Of a stretch of 5,915 nt of DNA, positions 1 to 5,910 are shown piece by piece. The first letter of the stretch is position 1. Each line of letters opens with the position of its first letter. The notes under the pieces were generated by a model. It saw nothing but the letters and a program-made list of their open reading frames with translations. It was not told the DNA's origin and searched no databases. A program made the translations under genes and the position numbers. Source of the DNA: an uncultured Prevotella sp. (GTDB taxonomy: Bacteria > Bacteroidota > Bacteroidia > Bacteroidales > Bacteroidaceae); the NCBI GenBank assembly GCA_945863825.1, contig CAMBBY010000099.1, forward strand, positions 1 to 5,915. Reading direction: 5' to 3'.

Positions 1-46
1 AGATTCGCCTTAGTCTCGTGGGCTCGGAGATGTGTATAAGAGACAG
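1..46. other. Untrimmed Illumina Nextera i7 adapter (artefact)
   Basis: This segment is sequencing-library adapter, not genome. Bases 1-4 (AGAT) match the end of the P7 primer. Bases 5-12 (TCGCCTTA) match the i7 index usually called N701. Bases 13-27 are the Nextera read-2 overhang (GTCTCGTGGGCTCGG). Bases 28-46 are the 19-bp Tn5 mosaic end (AGATGTGTATAAGAGACAG). The match, recalled from knowledge of the kit, is complete and in the correct order, so chance is not a realistic explanation. Genomic sequence starts at 47. The open frame of the first gene happens to run back into the adapter, so the GTG at 32 must not be used as a start. Confidence 0.97.
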
Positions 47-232
47 GGTTGTTCCAGTGACATGCTCTACAAGGTGGACGAAATTATCTCGTACATCAGT
101 CAGTATTTCACGCTGAAAACTGGTGACTTGCTCTATACGGGTTGCCCTACTGGTTGCGGACCTGTGCAGATAGACGACCATCTGGAGGGATATTTAGAGG
201 ACAGGAAGGTGCTCGACTTTATGTGTAAGTAA
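47..232 (+). CDS. Fumarylacetoacetate hydrolase family protein, C-terminal fragment
   Basis: Only the last 61 residues are present; the 5' part was lost at the contig end where the adapter joins at 46/47. The visible part contains the typical FAH-fold ending: DMLYKVDEIISYIS, then FTLKTGDLLYTGCPTGCGPV, then a closing LEGYLEDRKVLDF stretch. The GDLLYTGxPxGxGPV segment corresponds to the conserved TGTPxGVGP turn of FAHD1-type acylpyruvate hydrolases, oxaloacetate decarboxylases and related isomerases. Here two positions in that turn are Cys rather than the usual Thr and Val. Members are usually about 200 residues or more, with the metal-binding Glu/Asp residues upstream of what is visible, so substrate and activity cannot be judged. 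The stop codon is TAA at 230-232, and 25 nt separate it from porU, which suggests co-transcription. Family assignment is fairly secure; the exact function is unknown. Confidence 0.86.
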   Translation, partial: GCSSDMLYKVDEIISYISQYFTLKTGDLLYTGCPTGCGPVQIDDHLEGYLEDRKVLDFMCK

Positions 233-257
233 TTGTGTAAGAAGTGATTTGAAAAAT

Positions 258-3200
258 ATGGTTACAAAGGTTTGGAGATATTTGATAGCAACTCTATTGC
301 TGATGCTTGTCTTGCCTATGCAGGCGCAGCAGTTCTTTAACCTGACCGCAGATGAGGTCAGGGTAGATTCCGTGTTGCCGAGATTTGTGTATTCCAAACC
401 TTTGTCCAATCATTACCAGGATTCTATTTATACAGCAACGGTCAAATATGCAGAGTATGTAGATATGACCGTTGCTGATATTGCCAACTACAATCGTCTC
501 TCGGGGGCGGCACTTCCATCGCAGGTTCCTGTAGAGACTCAGGTTTCGCTTTGTCGCAACGAGGCAACGCTCCTCGTCAATTTTTGTCCGTTGGTATTCC
601 GCAACAACAAATATCAGATATTGGTTAGTTTCATGCTCGACATCAAGGCCAAGCCTATCAGTCGTTCAATGGCGAAGGCAAGAGCCTTGACCCGTGCTTC
701 TGAAACAGAAAAGGATTATGCGGCTCATTCTCTTTTGGCTACGGGCAGATGGGCGAAAATCAGGGTAGGCGAGAGTGGTATTTATCAGCTTACTGACCAA
801 GTTATCCGACAGGCTGGTTTTTCTAATATTGATAAGGTGAAAGTGTATGGTTATGGAGGTAATTTTCAGAATGAGGCACTCTATGCGTCAGAAATCTTAG
901 CTAATGACGATCTGAAGGAAGTGCCACAGTATGTGAGAGATGGCAAGCATTACTTCTATGCCAAAGGTCCGGTGAGCTGGAGTAGCAATACTGCCACCCG
1001 TCGTACTCGTAATCCTTATTCTGACTACGGATATTATTTTATCACACAGAGCGACGAGGCTCAGCAGACCGTGGATTCAGCTACTTTTGTGAACTCATTT
1101 TATCCTTCCAGCGATTTCTATCATTCTCTCTATGAGGTAGATGGTTATGCTTGGTTTTCTGGTGGAAGAAATCTCTATGATTCCAAAGCGCTCAATCAGG
1201 GAGCCAGCGAGCAGATTGTCTTTACCAATACTACTGGAAATGCAGGCGGAAAATTGGCCGTCAACATCTCTACGGGTACTTCTGCTACGGCTGATGTGGC
1301 TTTGAACGGCAGGACCTTAGGCAAGGTCTATGCCGCAGTTTCCAGTTCGGAATACGATTTTGGAGCGGAAGGTTCGACTATTTTCACCCTCAAGAATCTG
1401 ACCATCGGCGGCAACGATACGATTACGATTACGAATGTTTCGGGCGGAACCATGCGCCTCGACTATGTGGCCATGGTGTGGAATGCGCCGAAGGCATTGC
1501 CGGAATTCTCTGGAAAGATTCCTGCGGCCCAGTTTGTTTATAATATTACCAATCAGGATCATCATGCCGATGCACAGGCCGACATGGTGATTATCATCCC
1601 TACTTCCCAGAAACTGCTCAAGCAGGCAAAGAGACTCAAGACTTATCATGAAAACCATAACGGATTGAGAGTCAACTTGGTGCCTGCTGACGAACTGTAT
1701 AATGAATTCTCCAGCGGAACACCTGATGCTGGAGCTTACCGACGTTATCTGCGCATGCTCCAAGACAGAGCCGAAGGAAATGAGGCAGATATGCCGAAAT
1801 ATCTCCTGCTTTTCGGAGATTGCGTATGGGACAACCGTATGCTGACTGCCGACTGCAAGCGACTGAATCCGGATGATTATCTTCTCTGTTTTGAGAGCGA
1901 GAACTCTCTCAACAAAATTTCTTGTTATGTGAGTGACAGCTGGATGGGCATTCTCTCTGAGGGAGCCGGTGGTTCTCCAACCACCCAACAGCAGGACGTA
2001 GCGGTAGGAAGATTCCCGGTTTCAACACCAGAAGAAGCCAAGATTATGGTGGATAAAACCATCAACTATATGGAAAATGCCAATGCGGGATCATGGCAGA
2101 ACACATTGGTGTTTATGGCAGATGATGGTAATGACAACCTCCACATGAAGGATGCCGACGAAGTGGTCAACTACATTGCCGACAAATATCCTGATTTTCA
2201 AATCAAGAAGGTGATGTGGGATGCTTACCAGCGCACCACTTCTTCTGTAGGCAATTCCTATCCTGAAGTTACACGTATCATCAAGGAGCAGCAGGCTAAT
2301 GGTGCCCTGATCATGGACTATGCCGGTCACGCCAGTGCAGGTCAGTTGTCGCACGAGCAGGTGGTGAAACTGGTGGATTTCAACAATTTCAAGAATACCA
2401 ACCTCCCTCTCTGGGTGACTGCTGCCTGTGATGTCATGCCTTATGATGGAGTGGAAGACAATATCGGTGAGGCAGCTGTGCTCAATCCGAATGGAGGAGC
2501 TGTTGCTTTCTATGGAACAACCCGAACGGTTTATGCCAACCGCAATAAATATATGAACCGTGCCTTCCTCAATCGTGTGCTGAGTACGAAGGACGGAAAG
2601 CCGCTGACTATCGGTGAGGCACATCGCCAGGCACAGAACGATCTGGTAAAGGGAAATGTAATAGGTTATGATGAGAAAGGTAAACCTATCAAGGAGAGCG
2701 ACCTGACTTCTAACCGCTTGCAGTATGCGCTCTTAGGTGACCCCGCAATGCCGCTGAATGTGCCAACCCTGAAAGTGGTAGTAGATTCTGTGAATGGCAT
2801 TTCTACTTCGGATGCTTCTGCCAAGGCTATGCTGAAAGCTGGAATGGTGGCAAGAATCGACGGACACATTGAGGGAAATGATGCTTTCAATGGTGTGGTG
2901 ACGGCTACGGTAAGAGATTCCAAGGAACTGATAACCTGCCGACAGAACGATGGCACAAGTGATGCTTTCACTTTCTACGACCGCACCAAGACCCTCTATA
3001 ATGGTTCTGACAGCGTGGTGGGAGGCAAGTTCTCCTTCCTGTTTGCCGTACCTAAGGACATCAACTATACGGATGAATCTGGACTGGTCAATCTCTATGC
3101 CATCAACAATGACAGGACCATCCGTGCTCATGGTTCGAGCGACGCATTCAATGTGGGTGGAAGTGCGTTGGCAAAGAATGACTCTATCGGTCCGTCTATC

Positions 3201-3836
3201 TACTGTTATCTCAATTCGCCTTCCTTCGTGGATGGTGGAAACGTGAACCCTACGCCTTTCTTTGTGGCTGAGGTGAAAGATAAGGACGGAATCAATGCTG
3301 CAGGAAGTGGTATCGGGCATGATTTGCAGCTCATCATCGACGGTGATGCGAACAAGACGTATAATCTGAATAACAATTTCACCTACGATTTCGGAACTTA
3401 TACGAGCGGCTCTACCTATTACAGTATTCCTGAGTTGGCAGCCGGTCCGCATAAACTCCAATTCCGTGCCTGGGACATACTGAACAATAGTTCTACCGCT
3501 ACGTTGACTTTCAATGTGGTGAGGAGTCTGAAACCATCGTTTGATATAGGTGTGACCGAGAATCCAGCCCGGAATTCTACTACATTCATCATCACGCATG
3601 ATAGAATAGCGAGCAGTCTGGATATCGTCATCGAAGTGTTTGATACTTCCGGAAGAAAACTCTGGCAGCATACAGAGACGGGTGTTTCCAATTCGGGTCC
3701 TTATACTGTGAAGTGGGATTTATCCACAGGTAGTGGAACCTTGCGTACAGGCATCTATCTCTATCGCATCAAAGTGGCTTCAGATGGCAGTGGGTATGAG
3801 TCAAAAACCAAGAAACTGATTGTACTCAACCATTGA
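258..3836 (+). CDS. porU: Type IX secretion system sortase PorU (gingipain-like, peptidase family C25)
   Basis: PorU is the surface Cys protease of the T9SS. It cuts the C-terminal sorting domain from cargo and, in Porphyromonas gingivalis, joins cargo to A-type LPS while held at the outer membrane by PorV. Residues are counted from ATG 258 (1192 aa). A signal peptide covers 1-23 (hydrophobic LIATLLLMLVLP, then MQA before QQ). The PorU N-terminal region includes GRWAKIRV with GIYQLT (about 163-180). The C25 domain spans about 441-835, with LLLFGDC, VAVGRFP (581-587) and LLGDPAMPL (about 825). Candidate catalytic residues are His691 (YAGHAS) and Cys724 (TAACDV), 33 apart as in gingipain RgpB (H211/C244). 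An Ig-like region carries GIGHDL (1018-1023). The last 100 residues resemble a T9SS sorting domain (GRKLW, VKWDL, GIYLYRIKV). Length fits the family (about 1150-1200). TTG at 249 is an in-frame alternative start adding three residues; ATG is preferred. There are 40 nt before porV. Confidence 0.95.
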   Translation: MVTKVWRYLIATLLLMLVLPMQAQQFFNLTADEVRVDSVLPRFVYSKPLSNHYQDSIYTATVKYAEYVDMTVADIANYNRLSGAALPSQVPVETQVSLCRNEATLLVNFCPLVFRNNKYQILVSFMLDIKAKPISRSMAKARALTRASETEKDYAAHSLLATGRWAKIRVGESGIYQLTDQVIRQAGFSNIDKVKVYGYGGNFQNEALYASEILANDDLKEVPQYVRDGKHYFYAKGPVSWSSNTATRRTRNPYSDYGYYFITQSDEAQQTVDSATFVNSFYPSSDFYHSLYEVDGYAWFSGGRNLYDSKALNQGASEQIVFTNTTGNAGGKLAVNISTGTSATADVALNGRTLGKVYAAVSSSEYDFGAEGSTIFTLKNLTIGGNDTITITNVSGGTMRLDYVAMVWNAPKALPEFSGKIPAAQFVYNITNQDHHADAQADMVIIIPTSQKLLKQAKRLKTYHENHNGLRVNLVPADELYNEFSSGTPDAGAYRRYLRMLQDRAEGNEADMPKYLLLFGDCVWDNRMLTADCKRLNPDDYLLCFESENSLNKISCYVSDSWMGILSEGAGGSPTTQQQDVAVGRFPVSTPEEAKIMVDKTINYMENANAGSWQNTLVFMADDGNDNLHMKDADEVVNYIADKYPDFQIKKVMWDAYQRTTSSVGNSYPEVTRIIKEQQANGALIMDYAGHASAGQLSHEQVVKLVDFNNFKNTNLPLWVTAACDVMPYDGVEDNIGEAAVLNPNGGAVAFYGTTRTVYANRNKYMNRAFLNRVLSTKDGKPLTIGEAHRQAQNDLVKGNVIGYDEKGKPIKESDLTSNRLQYALLGDPAMPLNVPTLKVVVDSVNGISTSDASAKAMLKAGMVARIDGHIEGNDAFNGVVTATVRDSKELITCRQNDGTSDAFTFYDRTKTLYNGSDSVVGGKFSFLFAVPKDINYTDESGLVNLYAINNDRTIRAHGSSDAFNVGGSALAKNDSIGPSIYCYLNSPSFVDGGNVNPTPFFVAEVKDKDGINAAGSGIGHDLQLIIDGDANKTYNLNNNFTYDFGTYTSGSTYYSIPELAAGPHKLQFRAWDILNNSSTATLTFNVVRSLKPSFDIGVTENPARNSTTFIITHDRIASSLDIVIEVFDTSGRKLWQHTETGVSNSGPYTVKWDLSTGSGTLRTGIYLYRIKVASDGSGYESKTKKLIVLNH

Positions 3837-3876
3837 TCAAAATAGAAACAACATATTAACATATATATAATAAGGT

Positions 3877-5058
3877 ATGAATATCAAGAACAGAACAGTT
3901 AAGATATGGGCAACTTGCCTCTTGGCAGTCTTTTCTGTGCAGGCGAATGCACATGAGAACGAGAAAGATCTCTTCAATCCAGTCAACTTCGCTGTGATCT
4001 CGCAGACCATCGCTCCGGATGCACGAGGTGGCGGTTTGGGTGATGTGGGTGCAGCTACAGACCCAGATGTCAATTCCCAGTACTGGAACCCTGCCAAGTA
4101 TCCTTTCAATATTTCGAGAGCAGGCGTGGCACTCAACTTCACACCATGGTTGCGCTCCTTAGTCAACGATATGAACTTAGCCTATCTGGCAGGTTATTAC
4201 CGTATAGGTGACTACAGTGCCGTTTCCGGTTCCTTGCGCTATTTTAATTTGGGTGAGGTTTATACGAGTTTAGATGAAAATGCCACTACTATCAACCCTT
4301 ATGAAATGTCGCTCGATGTGGCTTACTCCCTGATGCTCAGTGAGAAGTTCTCTCTGGCAGCGGCAGTGAGATGGATTTATTCAGATATGCGCTTCAATGA
4401 GACTGAGGAGAACTCCCCAGCTTCCGCTTTTGCCGCAGATATTGCTGCCTATTATCAGAATTACGTCAATATCGGTCAGCGCGAATGTCAGTTGGGTATT
4501 GGTTTGAATATTTCCAACATCGGTAGTAAAATCACATTCAGCGGAGAGGAATACAGTCAGTTCCTGCCAGCCAACCTGCGTTTGGGTGCTTCCCTGATGA
4601 TTCCGCTTGACGAGTACAACCGACTGACGATTGCTGCAGATGCCAATAAATATCTTGTGCCAACCGTTCCGCAGCAGGAGGAAGGTGAAGACAATGCCGA
4701 CTATGAGGACCGCGTACATAGAGAGTACAGCGACGTATCTTCCATCAGCGGTATTTTCAAGAGTTTCAGCGACGCTCCAGGCGGATTCAAGGAGGAGTTG
4801 AAGGAAATCAACTATGGTGTAGGTGCGGAATACGTATATAATGACAAGTTCTCTATCCGTGCCGGTTATCATCACGAGAGTGCCAGCAAGGGTAACCGTA
4901 AGTATTTCACTGTAGGTGGCGGTTTCAAGATGAATGTTTTCTCTCTGGATGCCGCCTACGTAGTGGCAACGGCAAAGAGCAATCCGCTCGACCAGACCTT
5001 GCGCTTCACCTTGGGATTTGATATGGACGGAATCAAGGATTTGTTCAGAAGAAGATAA
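3877..5058 (+). CDS. porV: Type IX secretion system outer membrane beta-barrel protein PorV (LptO)
   Basis: PorV is an outer-membrane barrel of the FadL-like group. In known T9SSs it collects cargo from the Sov translocon through the sorting domain and anchors PorU in the attachment complex (with PorQ and PorZ). The 393-residue protein starts with a signal peptide (MNIKNRTVKIW, a hydrophobic core, cleavage likely after ANA at 25). The diagnostic N-terminal block follows: TIAPDARGGGLGDVGAAT, then DPDVNSQYWNPAKYPF. The rest is alternating amphipathic strands such as FSLAAAVRWIYSDMRF and FSIRAGYHHES, ending in LRFTLGFDMDGIKDLFRRR. Residues about 266-286 form a highly acidic stretch (QQEEGEDNADYEDR), probably an extracellular loop. 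Adjacency to porU matches the P. gingivalis arrangement (PG0026-PG0027). The start is an ATG after a very A/T-rich 40-nt gap with only a weak purine run (AAGG). No promoter is visible there, so translation from the porU transcript is likely. Confidence 0.95.
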   Translation: MNIKNRTVKIWATCLLAVFSVQANAHENEKDLFNPVNFAVISQTIAPDARGGGLGDVGAATDPDVNSQYWNPAKYPFNISRAGVALNFTPWLRSLVNDMNLAYLAGYYRIGDYSAVSGSLRYFNLGEVYTSLDENATTINPYEMSLDVAYSLMLSEKFSLAAAVRWIYSDMRFNETEENSPASAFAADIAAYYQNYVNIGQRECQLGIGLNISNIGSKITFSGEEYSQFLPANLRLGASLMIPLDEYNRLTIAADANKYLVPTVPQQEEGEDNADYEDRVHREYSDVSSISGIFKSFSDAPGGFKEELKEINYGVGAEYVYNDKFSIRAGYHHESASKGNRKYFTVGGGFKMNVFSLDAAYVVATAKSNPLDQTLRFTLGFDMDGIKDLFRRR

Positions 5059-5078
5059 ATTAGCAATATAAATAGACT

Positions 5079-5558
5079 ATGAATATACGTGTAGGATTCG
5101 GATATGATGTGCACAAGTTGGTAGAAAATCGTGACTTGTGGTTGGGTGGCATTCAGATAGATTACGAACTCGGATTATTGGGCCACAGTGATGCAGATGT
5201 GTTGATTCATGCTATTTGTGATGCCTTGTTGGGAGCAGCCAATATGCGCGACATCGGCTATCATTTCCCTGATACGGCAGCAGAGACGCTGAATGTGGAT
5301 TCCAAGATTCTGTTGAAGAAGACCATCGATCTGATAGCCACCAAGGGGTATGTGTTGGGCAATATCGATGCAACCATCTGTGCTGAGCGTCCTAAGCTCA
5401 ATCCGCATGTGCCTGCGATGAAGGCCTGCCTTGCCCAGGTGATGAATACGGATGAGGAAAATATTTCTATCAAGGCAACGACCACAGAGAAATTAGGCTT
5501 TACCGGAAGAATGGAAGGCATTTCCGCCTATGCTACGGTTTTGATCGAGAAAGTTTAG
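5079..5558 (+). CDS. ispF: 2-C-methyl-D-erythritol 2,4-cyclodiphosphate synthase
   Basis: IspF converts 4-diphosphocytidyl-2-C-methyl-D-erythritol 2-phosphate to the 2,4-cyclodiphosphate with release of CMP. This is the fifth step of the MEP route to isoprenoid precursors, in the cytoplasm, and the enzyme is a homotrimer with Zn at subunit interfaces. The 159-residue length equals that of the E. coli enzyme. All key residues are visible: zinc ligands Asp10 and His12 (GYDVHK) and His44 (DADVLIHA), the conserved His36 (LGHSDAD), DIGYHFPDT at 58-66, GNIDATI at 94-100, and the signature KATTTEKLGFTGR at 132-144, including the Thr and Glu that bind the nucleotide phosphate and metal. The ATG start gives the canonical N-terminus. 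It lies 20 nt after porV with no promoter or terminator between them, so it is probably the last gene of the same transcript; hairpins follow from 5596. There is no sign of damage. Confidence 0.98.
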   Translation: MNIRVGFGYDVHKLVENRDLWLGGIQIDYELGLLGHSDADVLIHAICDALLGAANMRDIGYHFPDTAAETLNVDSKILLKKTIDLIATKGYVLGNIDATICAERPKLNPHVPAMKACLAQVMNTDEENISIKATTTEKLGFTGRMEGISAYATVLIEKV

Positions 5559-5595
5559 TCCTTTCTCCTAATAGATACATTCCGTTTCTTCTCTT

Positions 5596-5617
5596 GATAG
5601 AAAGCAGTCTTTCTGTT
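5596..5617 (+). terminator. Hairpin, first tandem copy (weak terminator candidate)
   Basis: A perfect 6-bp stem AGAAAG (5599-5604) / CTTTCT (5609-5614) closes a CAGT loop. It can be extended outward by A5597-T5616 with G-T wobbles on either side. It is followed by a T/C-rich tract (CTTTCCCTC) rather than a clean T-run, so as an intrinsic terminator it is weaker than the second copy. It begins 38 nt after the ispF stop codon. Confidence 0.5.
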
Positions 5618-5627
5618 CTTTCCCTCT

Positions 5628-5652
5628 ACAGAAAGCAGTCTTTCTGTTTTTC
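5628..5652 (+). terminator. Intrinsic terminator candidate, second tandem copy
   Basis: An 8-bp perfect stem ACAGAAAG (5628-5635) / CTTTCTGT (5640-5647) with a CAGT tetraloop is followed at once by TTTTC (5648-5652) and further pyrimidines. This is the best Rho-independent terminator candidate for the transcript ending with ispF. The stem is short and A/T-rich, so its strength may be modest; two in series could compensate. Confidence 0.68.
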
Positions 5653-5694
5653 TCTCCTTGAAATCAGACCATCAAAATAGAAAAATGAAAGCAA

Positions 5695-5736
5695 AACGCT
5701 CATTAGGCTTTACAAGTTGAAAGCTTAATGAGCGTT
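5695..5736. repeat. Inverted repeat with 17-bp stem and 8-nt loop
   Basis: The left arm 5695-5711 (AACGCTCATTAGGCTTT) pairs with the right arm 5720-5736 (AAAGCTTAATGAGCGTT) over all 17 positions. The only imperfection is one G-T wobble (G5706/T5725). The loop is ACAAGTTG. On the plus strand no T-run follows. On the minus strand the stem runs into TTGCTTTCATTTTTC, so it would work better as a terminator for leftward transcription, or it could be a protein-binding or RNA-processing structure. The structure itself is certain; its role is not. Confidence 0.85.
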
Positions 5737-5775
5737 AATGGTTTCTTAAAATCTGTTGTGTTCGGTCACATTTGG

Positions 5776-5789
5776 TTGATGTAAATCAA
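5776..5789. promoter_or_regulatory. FNR/CRP-family binding site candidate
   Basis: TTGATGTAAATCAA is a perfect match to the classical FNR palindrome TTGAT-N4-ATCAA. Its centre lies about 43 nt upstream of the -33 element of the rightward promoter and about 80 nt upstream of the likely transcription start, a plausible place for an upstream activator or repressor. Bacteroidales do encode CRP/FNR-superfamily regulators, but their preferred sites are less well defined, so which protein binds here is inference. Confidence 0.45.
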
Positions 5790-5825
5790 AAAAACGCAAA
5801 GGTGCTGTATTTTCTTTCAAAAATA

Positions 5826-5857
5826 TTTGGAGGAATCAGAAAATCGTCGTATCTTTG
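5826..5857 (+). promoter_or_regulatory. Sigma-ABfr-type promoter (-33 TTTG, -7 TATCTTTG)
   Basis: The Bacteroidota primary sigma factor recognises TTTG, a spacer of about 19-21 nt, then TAnnTTTG. Here TTTG (5826-5829) is followed by exactly 20 nt and TATCTTTG (5850-5857), a full match to both boxes. The region just upstream is A/T-rich (ATTTTCTTTCAAAAATA), which may help as an UP-like element. Transcription should start near 5862-5866 and run rightward out of the window. The gene it serves is not visible. Confidence 0.85.
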
Positions 5858-5872
5858 CACTCGTCAAAAGGT

Positions 5873-5910
5873 TAATAGATTGTTTAGGTTAGTAGTAATA
5901 GATTTAGGTT
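5873..5910 (+). repeat. Imperfect direct repeat in a C-free 5' leader
   Basis: Downstream of the promoter, TAATAGATTGTTTAGGTT (5873-5890) is repeated as TAATAGATTTAGGTT (5896-5910), with a 23-nt period and a 3-nt deletion. The surrounding leader from 5866 to the end (50 nt) contains no C on the plus strand, so the RNA would have little stable pairing. It could be the 5' untranslated region of the next gene or the start of a non-coding RNA; the window ends before this can be decided. Confidence 0.6.

Larger units (their letters stand above)
5596..5657 (+). repeat. Tandem 31-nt imperfect direct repeat containing the hairpins
   Basis: Two adjacent units, 5596-5626 and 5627-5657, share an identical 19-nt core (AGAAAGCAGTCTTTCTGTT at 5599-5617 and 5630-5648). 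Both then continue into diverged T/C-rich tails. The core is itself an inverted repeat, so each unit is a hairpin plus a pyrimidine tail, as expected from local duplication of a terminator. Confidence 0.85.

Noticed and set aside
28..46. Tn5 mosaic end, possible transposon boundary
   Set aside because: It is preceded by the Nextera index and primer sequence in exact library order, so it is adapter and not a mobile element.
32..46. GTG start giving a complete 66-residue protein with the FAH fragment
   Set aside because: The start and first five codons lie in the adapter. The real gene is truncated at 47.
1082..1089. TACTTTTG resembling a -7 box inside porU
   Set aside because: There is no TTTG at the required distance upstream, and the match is to a short motif within coding sequence.
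1317..1988. 223-codon open frame on the minus strand
   Set aside because: It is antisense to the PorU C25 domain and looks like a by-product of that gene's codon use. No family is recognisable.
2733..3671. 312-codon open frame on the minus strand
   Set aside because: It lies entirely opposite porU, whose protein is clearly recognisable there. The translation has no recognisable motif and no promoter was seen for it.
5596..5657. CRISPR-like repeat
   Set aside because: There are only two units, they are directly adjacent with no unique spacer, and no cas gene is present. A duplicated terminator explains them better.
5685..5720. 11-codon open frame (MKAKRSLGFTS) running into the long hairpin, possible leader peptide
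   Set aside because: No promoter or ribosome-binding signal precedes it, there is no run of regulatory codons, and an open frame this short is expected by chance.
5797..5821. Possible leftward promoter (CACCTTTG on the minus strand)
   Set aside because: The -7 box lacks the first T, and the nearest upstream TTTG is only 13 nt away instead of 19-21.
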